Part shown: one piece after another, positions 43,701 to 52,798 of the stretch | Position numbering within the stretch: position 1 is the stretch's first letter | Layout: every line of letters starts with the position of its first letter | Source: an uncultured Clostridia bacterium | GTDB lineage: Bacteria > Bacillota > Clostridia > Oscillospirales > Acutalibacteraceae | Assembly (NCBI GenBank): GCA_947369085.1 | Contig: CANBJR010000003.1 | Span: 44,416 to 108,415 of the forward strand | Direction of reading: 5' to 3' | Length of the DNA: 64,000 nucleotides | Notes under the pieces: model-generated | What the model saw: the letters and a program-made list of their open reading frames with translations, nothing else | Told to the model about the DNA's origin: nothing | Databases searched by the model: none | Program-made: the position numbers and the translations under genes

Positions 43701-44352
43701 CTTTAAGGAGTGAAATTACAGCATTCTGAACATTAGTGTTGCCTGTGTTAAGGTCAGGACAAGCCGAAACGTGACCCTGAACTACACCCTGAATTGAGCT
43801 ATCGCTTGCATTGCCTGTGTAGGAATGGAAGTATGAACTCTTGTTTGTGTAAAAATCGGGCTGATAGGTTTTTACCTGCTCGCTTAATGAATTAGGATCA
43901 GTTTCAACCTCGTTACCCATATGGTTTGATACAATATCGCAGATAATTTTGATACCGTATTTGTCAGCCTCTGAGCAAAGTGACTTAAGGTCATCCTTTG
44001 AACCAAGCCATGACTTCTGAGCAATTGACATACTAACCGGCTGATAGAGCTTCCACCACTGACCAGCAACGTCGTTAGAAGTACCGTAGTCCTTTGCCTG
44101 CTGAACAGGAGAGGTCTGAACGGTTGTGTAACCTGCTGCTGCAATAGCAGGAAGGTTTTCTTTGATTGAATTGTACGACCAGTTAAACGCATGAAGTATT
44201 ACGCCGTCTTTAACTTCACTTTGTATTGCCGAATCATTGGATACGACAGCATCGGTTTTTTCAGCAGCGCTGACCGATGAAGTGAAAGCAAAGGATGAGG
44301 TAACCATCATAGCTGCAATAACAAGACTTACAACTTTTCTGAGAGCTTTCAT
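40702..44352 (-). CDS. Secreted modular alpha-amylase with internal dockerin
   Basis: 1216 residues from the ATG at 44352 (the frame runs to 44400). Signal peptide 1-30 (VSAA cleavage); GH13 catalytic domain about 48-400 with Asp230, Glu272 and Asp335; an amylase C-domain; a module like the starch-binding family CBM26 (about 575-690, VYVFFDSSKISSWKAPF); a Pro/Thr linker; a type I dockerin with two Ca-binding repeats (GDVNGDGTVKIQDATLIQ and DVNADGVINVLDATMIQ, 755-811); a second Pro/Thr linker; and three further beta modules, the last ending FKNTESTWDMQTDD. It should attach by cohesin to a starch-degrading complex. Having the dockerin mid-chain is unusual. Confidence 0.93.
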   Translation of the reverse strand: MKALRKVVSLVIAAMMVTSSFAFTSSVSAAEKTDAVVSNDSAIQSEVKDGVILHAFNWSYNSIKENLPAIAAAGYTTVQTSPVQQAKDYGTSNDVAGQWWKLYQPVSMSIAQKSWLGSKDDLKSLCSEADKYGIKIICDIVSNHMGNEVETDPNSLSEQVKTYQPDFYTNKSSYFHSYTGNASDSSIQGVVQGHVSACPDLNTGNTNVQNAVISLLKECIDCGVDGFRFDAAKHIETPNDGSYASNYWPNITSAAKNYYNEKTGGNLYIYGEILNTCGSGRQYSSYTDYINVTDNRTGDAVLAAVSKGNASTAANASYKSGVSASNAVLWAESHDTYEGSSGSAGIANTAGVSDEDVIKAWAIVASRKDSTALYFARPGSALMGEAGTDTAYKSTAVSEVNKFHNIFVGQSEKLGSSDGVAYVARGTNGIVLANCKGTSKSVSISGTGIANGTYTDTITGNKFTVSGGTLTGSIGSTGVAVVYNGTTTPKNTCSVESGTFKGETMTVELGLENATSGTYCLDDSTPVTYTGKTTIRIGSDYNYNDTINLTLTATDGAKTTTATYKYTKKEAASSGVYVFFDSSKISSWKAPFNVYLYDEDTSSTETYSNASWPGQPMQIDPATGYYYIEVSDNSCLAKNNASQEITDSTYDLAHSRNTYVIVSDSNGNQHPADGARTKLKLNGESKILTGRSTSGWNSTTLVPSAGTPVDATDVTKGTVATTPVPTTKPVPTTVPPVPTTNPVPTSSSPVGTMIYGDVNGDGTVKIQDATLIQKHSVGLESIEDKYLVLADVNADGVINVLDATMIQKYIASDPNWGLTGQPYVTETEPDSTVATQPETTVTVPDTTATEATEPQPTETEPQPTATEPETTNPPLTKDYYLFGSINGANYGCEEDYENLGDYKFENGQVTVNFDTTSYVGVKTAGNKEWFMTDGWQGNVTEVTLYNTEELDTTADKLMIPAGESVLTLVENEDGTLTLSYELISEPVDPTDPQPTNPTDPQPADTFTFYFKTTLGWMTDDGVSLFVYDSNSGESYDLVKDLDAYPNVYTAEVPTTMTSCVVYRYLEPVFETPVGGDTGNVYNCWSAKVSTDKNCVTLSNDEQVSVGAYVPEERPAFTLSRVYFDNSKTKWSEVYIYGWAESKLGNKAVLMTQIEGTNIWYYDFATPLTPGSKCFLFKNTESTWDMQTDDMTVTDGKNCFLANAGNKAGGSWYLYTE

Positions 44353-44749
44353 TGAAAACATCCTTTCATAATTATTCAGCTTTATTATAGCAAATTTCAC
44401 AAAAAAAGTATATATTTTATATTTACAAATTACCTATAGTTTTTTTGTGCATATTTCACCTTAATTTTCTAAAATACAGAAATTTTTCGCCCTGTTTTTG
44501 CAGTTTTTTATTTAATCACTTTGATTATATATTTTTTACATATTATCAATTGACTTTTTACTTATATTAGAATATAATTTTTATTGGTCTTTTAAAGGTG
44601 AATCCTGTGTTTCGGAGTCACCACGGATCATGGTTATGTCTTTACAAAGAAGAATTTTGTAGGGGCGGACTGTGTTCGCCTGCAAACAATCTGTAATTGC
44701 AGACGCAGCGCATCCGTCCCCTTTTATTATTTTTAAACGGGGTGCATAA
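44353..44749 (+). promoter_or_regulatory. Amylase-potA intergenic region with promoter and repeat
   Basis: No gene is seen. TTGACT (44550-44555), 17-base spacer, TATAAT (44573-44578) is a consensus plus-strand promoter for potABCD, leaving a leader of about 170 bases that contains the repeat at 44661-44722. Confidence 0.7.
44661..44722. repeat. Imperfect inverted repeat with GGGGCGGA ends
   Basis: AGGGGCGGA at the left and TCCGTCCCCT at the right enclose a nested CTGCAA/TTGCAG pair. It is GC-rich in an AT-rich intergenic region, and similar GGGGCGGAC-type repeats are dispersed in gut Clostridia. It ends in CTTTTATTATTTTT, so it could also act as a leader terminator before potA. Confidence 0.5.
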
Positions 44750-46168
44750 ATGGAACAGACAACAAAAAACACTATCGTTTCATTAAAGGATATTTTTGTA
44801 AGGTTTGACGGCGAGGTTATTCTCAACCATATTAATCTTGATATTCACGAAAAAGAATTTGTTACTATTTTAGGTCCGAGCGGTTGCGGAAAAACTACAA
44901 CTCTGCGCATTATCGGAGGTTTTGTTGAACCTGAAAGCGGCGACGTTATTTTTGACGGCAAGCGCATAAACGGAACTCCTCCTAACAAAAGAAACGTCAA
45001 TACTGTTTTTCAGAAATATTCCCTGTTTCCACACCTTAATGTTTTTGATAACGTAGCTTTCGGTCTTAAGCTAAAAAAAATGCCTAAGGACGAAATAAAG
45101 AAAAAGGTTACAAAAATGCTTGCTACCGTTGACCTTAAAGGTTATGAAAAACGCAGTGTTTCAAAGCTGTCGGGAGGACAGCAGCAGCGTGTTGCTATTG
45201 CAAGAGCAATTGTATGCGACCCGGATATTATTTTGCTTGATGAACCTTTGGGAGCACTTGACCTTAAACTGCGGAAGAGTATGCAGCTTGAGCTTAAAGA
45301 AATTCAGCAGAAAACCGAAAAAACCTTTATATACGTAACACACGACCAGGAAGAAGCTCTTACAATGAGCGACAGAGTTGTTGTTATGAACAACGGCGTT
45401 ATTGAGCAAATCGGCACTCCGGAGGACATATACAACGAACCTGTCAACGCATTTGTTGCCGACTTTATAGGCGAAGCTAATATTTTAAACGGAACTATGA
45501 TTGACGACTGCCGAATTCAAATTCTCGGCAGAGAGCTTGAATGTGTTGACAAGGGATTTGGCAAAAACACTCCTGTTGACGTTGTTATACGTCCCGAGGA
45601 TATTGAAATCACCGCTCCCGAAAACGGCCAGCTTGTCGGTACTGTTGAAAAGCTGACATTCAAGGGCGTACATTACGAGATAAGCGTAAGGTGCGGAAAG
45701 TGCGAAATACTTATTCACTCCACAAAATCTGCTGAAATCGACAGTGAAATAGGAATGAGAGTAATTCCGTTCAACATTCAGATTATGAACAAACTTCTGC
45801 CTTTCTACGACAATGTAATTGAAGCTGAGGTTACATATTCAAACGAGGGCGAAAACTATTTCGAATTTGAGCTTGAGTGCGAAACAATTAAGGTTGAAAA
45901 CAAATATTTTCCGCAGGGTGCAAGAGTTAAAATCACTCTGCCTCCCGAAGCACTTTCACTTGCAGGCGACGGAATCGGCGACTTAAAGGACGTTTACATC
46001 GAATCGGTAGTTTACAAGGGTGAGCACAACGAAATCATCCTTGAGTCTGACGAAAGAAAATGGCTTATGCTGAGCGACACCGACGAACAGGTCGCAACCT
46101 ATGTTCCGCTTGCCTTTGACTTTTCAAAGGCTGTGTTTGAAGTTGTCGGCAATGCAGAGGAGGGCTGA
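44750..46168 (+). CDS. potA: Spermidine/putrescine ABC transporter ATPase
   Basis: 472 residues. Walker [10 protein letters not shown], signature [14 protein letters not shown], Walker [13 protein letters not shown], and the switch His in VTHDQEEAL. The usual TOBE region follows, then about 100 extra residues ([31 protein letters not shown]...) that look like a second TOBE-like domain, since most PotA proteins end near 370. First gene of a four-gene operon with its own promoter. Confidence 0.95.
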   Translation: MEQTTKNTIVSLKDIFVRFDGEVILNHINLDIHEKEFVTILGPSGCGKTTTLRIIGGFVEPESGDVIFDGKRINGTPPNKRNVNTVFQKYSLFPHLNVFDNVAFGLKLKKMPKDEIKKKVTKMLATVDLKGYEKRSVSKLSGGQQQRVAIARAIVCDPDIILLDEPLGALDLKLRKSMQLELKEIQQKTEKTFIYVTHDQEEALTMSDRVVVMNNGVIEQIGTPEDIYNEPVNAFVADFIGEANILNGTMIDDCRIQILGRELECVDKGFGKNTPVDVVIRPEDIEITAPENGQLVGTVEKLTFKGVHYEISVRCGKCEILIHSTKSAEIDSEIGMRVIPFNIQIMNKLLPFYDNVIEAEVTYSNEGENYFEFELECETIKVENKYFPQGARVKITLPPEALSLAGDGIGDLKDVYIESVVYKGEHNEIILESDERKWLMLSDTDEQVATYVPLAFDFSKAVFEVVGNAEEG

Positions 46169-46170
46169 TT

Positions 46171-46962
46171 ATGAAATCAAAAAAGCCCTCTATTCCCTAC
46201 ATAGCCTGGATGGTTGTGTTCACTATGATTCCGATTTTTATGATCGGATATACTGCTTTTACAGACAAAAACGGCAATTTTTCGCTTGAACCGTTTTCAA
46301 AAGCATTTTTCTACACGGGCGTCTTTATGAAGTCCCTGTGGATTGCGCTCATTTCTACGGCAATCTGCCTTGTACTTGCCTATCCTCTTGCATATATTAT
46401 TACCAAGATGAAACACTCAACGCAGAACACCGTAATTATGCTGATGATGATTCCGATGTGGATGAACTTTCTTTTAAGAATTTACGCATGGGTTACGCTG
46501 TTACAGGATAACGGACCGATTGATATGCTGCTTTCTATGCTTGGAATACACGCTACGTACATCGGCAACACGGGCGCAGTTGTTTTGGGAATGGTTTATG
46601 AATACCTGCCCTTTATGGTGCTTCCGATATACACCGTTATGTGCAAAATTGACGGCGGACTTATTGAAGCGGCTCAGGATTTGGGTTCGAACAGTTTTGC
46701 TGTTTTCAAAAAAGTTATTTTTCCTCTCAGTATTCCCGGAGTAATTTCCGGAATTACAATGGTATTTGTGCCAAGCGCCAGCACATTCCTTGTTTCGCAG
46801 TATTTAGGCGGAACTGACGATATTATGATAGGCGATATTATCGACAAAATTTTCTGGACAGATCAAAACACAGGCTCGGCTATTTCGCTTATTCTTATGG
46901 TGTTTATCTTCGTGTTCCTCATAATTATGAACTTCTTTGGTGATGAGGAGGCGATTGCGTGA
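46171..46962 (+). CDS. potB: Spermidine/putrescine ABC transporter permease
   Basis: 263-residue membrane protein with six predicted helices and the permease loop motif EAAQDLGSNSFAVFKKVIFPLSIPG that contacts the ATPase. It begins 2 bases after potA and overlaps potC by 4 bases. Confidence 0.93.
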   Translation: MKSKKPSIPYIAWMVVFTMIPIFMIGYTAFTDKNGNFSLEPFSKAFFYTGVFMKSLWIALISTAICLVLAYPLAYIITKMKHSTQNTVIMLMMIPMWMNFLLRIYAWVTLLQDNGPIDMLLSMLGIHATYIGNTGAVVLGMVYEYLPFMVLPIYTVMCKIDGGLIEAAQDLGSNSFAVFKKVIFPLSIPGVISGITMVFVPSASTFLVSQYLGGTDDIMIGDIIDKIFWTDQNTGSAISLILMVFIFVFLIIMNFFGDEEAIA

Positions 46963-47774
46963 AAAATACAAAAAATAAAAGCGGCATACTTTCAAAAATC
47001 TATATTGTGCTGATTATGATTTTTCTTTATGCGCCTATCGCCGTACTTATTTTCTACTCTTTTAACAAAGGTAAATCTACTGTCTGGCAGGGATTTTCGC
47101 TTAAATGGTACGAACAGCTTTTTAAAGACGACAATATTATGAACGCTTTGGGCAATACAATTATTATTGCAGTACTTGCTTCATTTTTTGCTACTATCCT
47201 CGGCACAGCCGCCGCAATCGGAATTAACAATTTTAAGGGCAAAAAACGTGTGCTGATTCAGAATGCATCAAACATTCCGATTATAAGTCCCGATATTGTA
47301 ATGGGCGTTTCGCTTATGCTGTTGTTTACGTTCCTCGGAGTTATGTTCAACTTTGAAATGGGATTTGTAACTGTGCTGATTTCGCATATATGTTTCTGCG
47401 TACCTTTTGTTGTACTGAACGTTATGCCGAGAATAAGGAGAATGGACAGCAGTATTTATGACGCCGCTTTAGACCTTGGCTGTAATCAATGGCAGGCATT
47501 CTACAAGGTAGTAATTCATGAGCTTATGCCGGGTATTTTTTCGGGACTGCTTATGAGCTTTACATATTCACTTGACGATTTTATTATCACCTACTTTACA
47601 AGAGGTGCTAAGTTCCAAAACCTGTCTATTGAAATTTACTCAATGACGCACAGGAGAATTTCACCGAAAATCAACGCTCTTTCAGCTCTGCTGTTTCTTG
47701 CGGTGCTTATCATTATGATTATTATTAATCTGCGTGACAGGCACGAGGAAAAAGTAAAAGCACAAAAGACTTGA
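46959..47774 (+). CDS. potC: Spermidine/putrescine ABC transporter permease
   Basis: 271 residues starting with GTG, overlapping the potB end (GTGA). The second permease of the pair: loop AALDLGCNQWQAFYKVVIHELMPG and six hydrophobic helices. The tail is basic (RHEEKVKAQK). Confidence 0.93.
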   Translation: MKNTKNKSGILSKIYIVLIMIFLYAPIAVLIFYSFNKGKSTVWQGFSLKWYEQLFKDDNIMNALGNTIIIAVLASFFATILGTAAAIGINNFKGKKRVLIQNASNIPIISPDIVMGVSLMLLFTFLGVMFNFEMGFVTVLISHICFCVPFVVLNVMPRIRRMDSSIYDAALDLGCNQWQAFYKVVIHELMPGIFSGLLMSFTYSLDDFIITYFTRGAKFQNLSIEIYSMTHRRISPKINALSALLFLAVLIIMIIINLRDRHEEKVKAQKT

Positions 47775-47806
47775 TTAAAATATAACATTTTAAGGGAGAT
47801 TGAGAA

Positions 47807-48880
47807 ATGAAAAGAACAATCAGTATTATCCTCGCTGTCTTAATGACAGCTTCGTTTGCATCATGTTTTTCAGGATGCGGCAACAGCAGTAGTGCAGGTG
47901 AAGTAAACGTCTATAACTGGGGCGAATATATCGCAAACGGTGAAGACGACCTTTTGGATGTTATCGACGAATTTGAGAGCGAAACGGGAATAAAGGTAAA
48001 CTACACCACCTACGAAACGAACGAAGAGCTTTACAATATGCTGAAAAACAGCAACGTAAGCTACGACGTTATCATTCCGTCGGACTATATGATAAGCAAG
48101 CTCATCGAAGAGGATATGCTGCTTGAACTTGATTATGACAACATTCCGAATTACAAATATATTATGGACCGCTTTAAAAATCTTGACTGCGACCCCGAAG
48201 GAAAATATACTGTCTGCTACAGTTGGGGTATTACCGCAATGATTTATGACAAAACAAAGGTCAGCAAAAAGCCGACTTCGTGGGAAGCACTTTGGGACGA
48301 AAGCCTTAAAGGTCAGATTCTTATGTTTAACAACAGCCGTGATGCAATGGCAATTGCAATGCAGCTTTGCGGAATCAATCCGGCTGACTGTACAAAGGAA
48401 GATGTTGACAAGGCGACTGAAAAACTTGCCGAGCAAAAACCGATGCTTAAAAAGTACGTTATGGATCAGGTGTTTACCGAAATGGAAAAGAGTCAGGCAG
48501 CTATTGCTCCATACTACGCAGGCGACGTTGTTACCATGATGGAAGCAAATGAGGATCTCGACTATGCAATACCTGCTGACGGCTCAAACCTTTTCTATGA
48601 TGCAATGTGTATCCCAAAATCAAGCAAAAACAAGGAAAACGCAGAGAAGTTCATTAACTTTATGCAAAAGCCCGAAATTGCCGCAGAAAACTGCAAGTAC
48701 CTTAATTACGGCACACCTAATCAGGAAGCGTATGACAGTTATCTTGACGAGGATATGAAAAACAACGAGCTTATCTTCCCGAGTGACGAATACCTTGACA
48801 AGTGCTATGTATTTACAAATGTTCCCGATGACGTATACGCATATATGCAGGAACAGTTCGTAAAAATTCAGGCTGAATAA
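47807..48880 (+). CDS. potD: Polyamine-binding lipoprotein
   Basis: 357 residues with a signal peptide and lipobox (FSGC), a mature start NSSSAGEVNVYNWGEYI, and the family pattern of PotD/PotF solute-binding proteins. Aromatic and acidic residues needed for polyamine binding are present in regions such as YNWGEYI and PSDYMI. It completes potABCD and lies 32 bases after potC. Confidence 0.93.
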   Translation: MKRTISIILAVLMTASFASCFSGCGNSSSAGEVNVYNWGEYIANGEDDLLDVIDEFESETGIKVNYTTYETNEELYNMLKNSNVSYDVIIPSDYMISKLIEEDMLLELDYDNIPNYKYIMDRFKNLDCDPEGKYTVCYSWGITAMIYDKTKVSKKPTSWEALWDESLKGQILMFNNSRDAMAIAMQLCGINPADCTKEDVDKATEKLAEQKPMLKKYVMDQVFTEMEKSQAAIAPYYAGDVVTMMEANEDLDYAIPADGSNLFYDAMCIPKSSKNKENAEKFINFMQKPEIAAENCKYLNYGTPNQEAYDSYLDEDMKNNELIFPSDEYLDKCYVFTNVPDDVYAYMQEQFVKIQAE

Positions 48881-48891
48881 ACAGTAAAAAC

Positions 48892-48913
48892 AGGAACAGT
48901 TAGCGCTGTTCCT
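48892..48913 (+). terminator. Terminator of the pot operon
   Basis: AGGAACAG/CTGTTCCT stem followed by ATTTTTTATG, 12 bases after potD. Confidence 0.85.
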
Positions 48914-48938
48914 ATTTTTTATGTAAGAATTTTCCTGT

Positions 48939-49790
48939 TCAGTGCTTATTTAATTTATTTTCATCATAATTGTCAAGAAAGCTGTGCTCAACTCCGTTTG
49001 ATTTATACCCCACCATTGTGTCAAGGCAAACGGAATGAATGCTGTTGAAAATACTCTTTTCAATGTTTGGATTCGTCTTTTTAAGTTCTTTTATAAGCTG
49101 TTTTATCTCCTGACGTTTTGAGTCCCCCGTACCGTTATCACAATTTTCGGTAAAACGGCAGGCGCACTGAATAAACTCCAGCTCGTTGTACTTTTGCCAT
49201 GCGATTATTGCGTCCTCGTGAATACAGTACATCGGGCGAATAAGCTCCATTCCCTTAAAGTTGGTGCTGTGGAGCTTTGGCGGCATTGACTGAAGCTGTG
49301 AACCGTAGAACATTCCGAGAAGTGTAGTTTCAATTACATCATTGAAGTGATGACCGAGCGCAATTTTATTGCACCCTAAATCCTGCGCCTTTTTGTATAG
49401 GTGTCCTCTCCTCATTCGTGCACAGAGGTAGCAAGGAGATTTTTCTGTTTTGTCAGCTACGTTAAAAATATTTGTTTCAAAAACCGTTATAGGCATATGC
49501 AAAAGCTTTGCGTTGTCCTCAATCTTCTTTAGATTTTCCGCATTGTAACCGGGGTTCATTACAAGATAGACAAGCTCAAACGGAACTTCGCTGTACTTGT
49601 GAAGTTCCTGCAACAACTTTGCCATAAGCATTGAATCCTTGCCGCCTGATATGCAAACGGCGATTTTATCTCCTGCATTTACAAGTTTATAATTCTTTAA
49701 AGCAATTAAGAACGGATTCCATATCCTTTTTCTGTAGGTTTTTATTATACTGCGCTCGACAAGCTCATATTTTTCAAGTTCTCTGCCCAT
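48939..49790 (-). CDS. TtcA/TilS-superfamily PP-loop ATPase
   Basis: 283 residues. PP-loop SGGKDSMLMAKLL, then the cysteine motif PCYLCARMRRG, plus ALGHHFNDVIET. The pattern fits the TtcA group that thiolates tRNA cytidine 32 or a related sulfur transfer, using a Fe-S cluster held by these cysteines. A second pair in CACRFTENC may supply further cluster ligands. It is a single gene. Confidence 0.82.
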   Translation of the reverse strand: MGRELEKYELVERSIIKTYRKRIWNPFLIALKNYKLVNAGDKIAVCISGGKDSMLMAKLLQELHKYSEVPFELVYLVMNPGYNAENLKKIEDNAKLLHMPITVFETNIFNVADKTEKSPCYLCARMRRGHLYKKAQDLGCNKIALGHHFNDVIETTLLGMFYGSQLQSMPPKLHSTNFKGMELIRPMYCIHEDAIIAWQKYNELEFIQCACRFTENCDNGTGDSKRQEIKQLIKELKKTNPNIEKSIFNSIHSVCLDTMVGYKSNGVEHSFLDNYDENKLNKH

Positions 49791-49898
49791 TTTCCGCTCC
49801 CGAAAGCTGTTTATCAGTTATATTAAAAGATTATAAGGCAAACCTTTAATGATGCCTTTTCTTAAAAATTATAGCATAACTGAACAGATAATACAACA

Positions 49899-49925
49899 GC
49901 CGCTCCGATTTGATTCGGGGCGGCT
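49899..49925 (-). terminator. Terminator of the DegV gene
   Basis: AGCCGCCCCGA/TCGGAGCGGCT stem (one mismatch) on the minus strand, right at the 3' end of the DegV gene. Confidence 0.65.
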
Positions 49926-49930
49926 TAAAA

Positions 49931-50776
49931 TCATTTGCGTATGAACAAAATACCTAGCGTATTGGGACCGCAGTGAGTTGTTACCGTACAACCTGCCGTT
50001 GTTTCAAGAATCTCCTTAAAATCAGGACAAATTTCAAGTACCTTCTGCCTTACCGCTTCAACGTCCTCATCACTGCACTTTGTATGTGTAATAAAAATTC
50101 TGCTCTTGTCTATGTCATCTCTGCCCTTTAAGCGTTCCTCAACATAACTTAACATAACTCGGCTGATATTTCCGCGATACTTTTTGCCGGGAATCATTTT
50201 TCCGTCCTTAACCTCAATGCAGGGCTTTAACTTCAAAAGATTTGCGCCGAAAGCCGCAAGCGCCGAACAACGGCCGCCTTTGTAGAGATAGTCGATACTG
50301 TCAACAACAAAGCTCGCCTCAATCTTTGAAGTAAGAGCAGTACATTCCTCAAAAATTTCCTTCGCAGATTTTCCGCTTTGAGCCATCTCTGCACCGTGCA
50401 TCACAACAAGACCCTGCCCTGTTGAAAGATTTCTTGAGTCTACAACATAAACTCCTCCAACCTCTTGAGCCGCCATACAGGCGTTGCGGTATGTGCTTGA
50501 AAACTCACTGCTTATATCAAAGTGAACAATTTCATATCCCTGTTCACGCCAGTATTTAAAAATTTCAATATAATCTCCGATATTAACAGCACTTGTTGAC
50601 GGAAGTTTACCGTTTTTATCAACATATTCGTAGATATCCTCAGGCGTAACCTCAAGTCCGTCACGCATTGTTTTGTCGTTCATAACAACATGCAGAGGTA
50701 CAATGCTTATGTCGTACTTTTTAATTAATTCCTTTGAAAGGTCGCAGGTGCTGTCAGAAATAATCTTAACTTTCAT
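49931..50776 (-). CDS. DegV-family fatty-acid-binding protein
   Basis: 281 residues starting MKVKIISDSTCDL, with TAGCTVTTHCGPNTLG near the end, the two hallmark ends of the DegV fold. Such proteins bind a fatty acid and act with fatty-acid kinase. The gene stands alone here. The alternative in-frame start is one codon earlier at 50779. Confidence 0.93.
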   Translation of the reverse strand: MKVKIISDSTCDLSKELIKKYDISIVPLHVVMNDKTMRDGLEVTPEDIYEYVDKNGKLPSTSAVNIGDYIEIFKYWREQGYEIVHFDISSEFSSTYRNACMAAQEVGGVYVVDSRNLSTGQGLVVMHGAEMAQSGKSAKEIFEECTALTSKIEASFVVDSIDYLYKGGRCSALAAFGANLLKLKPCIEVKDGKMIPGKKYRGNISRVMLSYVEERLKGRDDIDKSRIFITHTKCSDEDVEAVRQKVLEICPDFKEILETTAGCTVTTHCGPNTLGILFIRK

Positions 50777-50918
50777 CATTATTCTCCAAACTTTTTATAT
50801 TTTTATCTGATTTATGTTTATTTTAACACACACACAGGCATTAATCAATAGTTAGTACAAATTTAAAGCAACTGTATATATAGTCTGCAATTATTATGCC
50901 AAGTGATTGCACGCAAAA

Positions 50919-50946
50919 AGGCACGGCAAAACAAACTGCCGTGCCT
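50919..50946 (-). terminator. Terminator of the ilvA-ridA operon
   Basis: Perfect 10-bp stem AGGCACGGCA/TGCCGTGCCT, followed on the minus strand by TTTTTGCG. Confidence 0.85.
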
Positions 50947-50972
50947 AAAATTTTCAGATAGCAAATATTTAA

Positions 50973-51344
50973 TTACGCTTCTGCTATTACTTCTACCTCA
51001 ACAAGAACGTCCTTTGGAAGCTGCTTTACTGCAACGCAGGAACGTGCAGGCTTTTGAGTAAAATACTTGCCGTAAACTGCGTTAAACGCTGCAAAATCTT
51101 CCATATTTTTGAGGAAGCATACTGTCTTTACAGCCTTTTCCAGCGAACTGCCTGCTGCCTCAAGAACGTTTTTAAGGTTTGTGCAAACCTGCTCGGTCTG
51201 CTCCTCAATTGTTGCAGCCTCAACATTTCCGCTTGCAGGGTTAATTGCAATCTGTCCCGATGTAAAAACAAGTCCGTTTGCCTTTACAGCCTGTGAATAA
51301 GGTCCAATTGCATCGGGTGCATTTTTAGTATAAATCTTTTCCAT
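50973..51344 (-). CDS. ridA: Reactive intermediate deaminase
   Basis: 123 residues with the RidA signature (PDAIGPYSQAVKANGLVFTSGQI and the arginine in KPARSCVAVKQLPKDV). It deaminates the enamine/imine intermediates made by threonine dehydratase. Its position 15 bases after ilvA in one operon fits that function exactly. Confidence 0.95.
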   Translation of the reverse strand: MEKIYTKNAPDAIGPYSQAVKANGLVFTSGQIAINPASGNVEAATIEEQTEQVCTNLKNVLEAAGSSLEKAVKTVCFLKNMEDFAAFNAVYGKYFTQKPARSCVAVKQLPKDVLVEVEVIAEA

Positions 51345-51359
51345 TATATTACCTCCGTA

Positions 51360-52553
51360 TTATACAAGCTTAAAACCTGCGTCAGTAAGTCCTTTTGTGA
51401 TTTCTTTTGCATGCTCATAATTCTTTGTTTCAAGCACGATTCTCAGATAACAGCCGTTAACGTCTGAACCCTCGCTTGCTCTTTCATGGTGAACCGAAAT
51501 TACATTTGCACCGAGGTCAGAAATAATTTTTGAAACGGCAAGAAGCTGTCCCGGCTTGTCCTGAAGCTCAACACAAATAGTCTGCTGTCTGCCGGTCATA
51601 AGAAGTCCTCTTTTGATTACCCTGTTGAGGATTGTAACGTCAATATTACCGCCTGAAACTATGCATACAACCTTTTTGCCCTTTACGGGGAGCTTGTTGA
51701 ACATAACGGCTGCAAGAGGAGCTGCTCCTGCGCCCTCGGCAATCATCTTCTGAGTTTCAATCAACTTTAAAATAGCCGAAGATATTTCATCATCACTTAC
51801 TGTCACAATATCATCAACATACTGCTTTATGTATTCAAACGTATGCTCTCCGGGTTCTTTAACCTGAATACCGTCTGCAATTGTAGAAACAGAGTCAAGC
51901 GCAACAATCTTGTTTTGCTTAATTGACTCATACATTGAGGGAGCACCTTCAGCCTGAACGCCATACACCTTGATATTGGGGTTAAGGCTCTTTACTGCAC
52001 AAGCAACACCCGAAAGCAGTCCGCCGCCGCCGATTGCGGCAACAACAGCGTCAACGTCGGGCATTTCATTGAGAATCTCGATACCAATTGTACCCTGGCC
52101 TGCAATTACATTTTCATCATCGAACGGATGAATAAACGTATAATTCTTTTCATCACGAAGTCTTAAAGCCTCGTTGTAGGCGTCATCATAAACACCGGGC
52201 ACCATACAAACGTCTGCGCCGTAACCCTTTGTAGCCTCTACCTTTGAAATAGGAGCACCGTCGGGCAGACAGATGAGCGACTTAATTCCGTACTTTGTAG
52301 CGGCAAGCGCAACACCCTGCGCGTGGTTGCCTGCGGAGCAAGCGATTACTCCCCTCTTCTTTTCCTCATCGGAAAGCTGTGAAATTTTGTATCCGGAGCC
52401 TCTTACCTTGAACGAACCCGTTATCTGCAAATTTTCGGGTTTAAGGTAAATATCGCATTCGTCGGTAATTGACTGTGCTTTTACAAGGTGAGTAGGTCTG
52501 ATTACATCTTTTAAAACGTATGAAGCATGATATATCTTGTCAAGTGTCAGCAT
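51360..52553 (-). CDS. ilvA: Threonine ammonia-lyase
   Basis: 397 residues. PLP-lysine motif in GSFKVRGSG, the glycine loop AIGGGGLLSG, and a C-terminal ACT-like domain (about 325-397, QTICVELQDKPGQLLAVSKII) typical of the shorter tdcB/ilvA group. It converts threonine to 2-oxobutyrate for isoleucine synthesis or catabolism. Operon partner ridA follows. Confidence 0.93.
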   Translation of the reverse strand: MLTLDKIYHASYVLKDVIRPTHLVKAQSITDECDIYLKPENLQITGSFKVRGSGYKISQLSDEEKKRGVIACSAGNHAQGVALAATKYGIKSLICLPDGAPISKVEATKGYGADVCMVPGVYDDAYNEALRLRDEKNYTFIHPFDDENVIAGQGTIGIEILNEMPDVDAVVAAIGGGGLLSGVACAVKSLNPNIKVYGVQAEGAPSMYESIKQNKIVALDSVSTIADGIQVKEPGEHTFEYIKQYVDDIVTVSDDEISSAILKLIETQKMIAEGAGAAPLAAVMFNKLPVKGKKVVCIVSGGNIDVTILNRVIKRGLLMTGRQQTICVELQDKPGQLLAVSKIISDLGANVISVHHERASEGSDVNGCYLRIVLETKNYEHAKEITKGLTDAGFKLV

Positions 52554-52798
52554 AAAAAGTCTTCCTTTTCTTATAAATAAACACTTTTATAATTTTAGAC
52601 CAATATTGCGATAAAATCAAGGATTTTTTAAAATTAGTAAAGATTTTATTGTAGGACCACAATATCTGTTCGTTTGCTTTACAATAACAATTGATTTTGT
52701 ACAAAAAATATGGTATTATCTATGTATATATTTATCACATATTTAGAATATTGAAATTATAAAAATCACTAATAATTAATTAGTAGGGAGTGTTTAAG

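Noticed and set aside
52554..52798. A T-box or riboswitch in the ilvA/DtxR intergenic region
   Set aside because: No specifier loop, antiterminator or conserved riboswitch core was visible.
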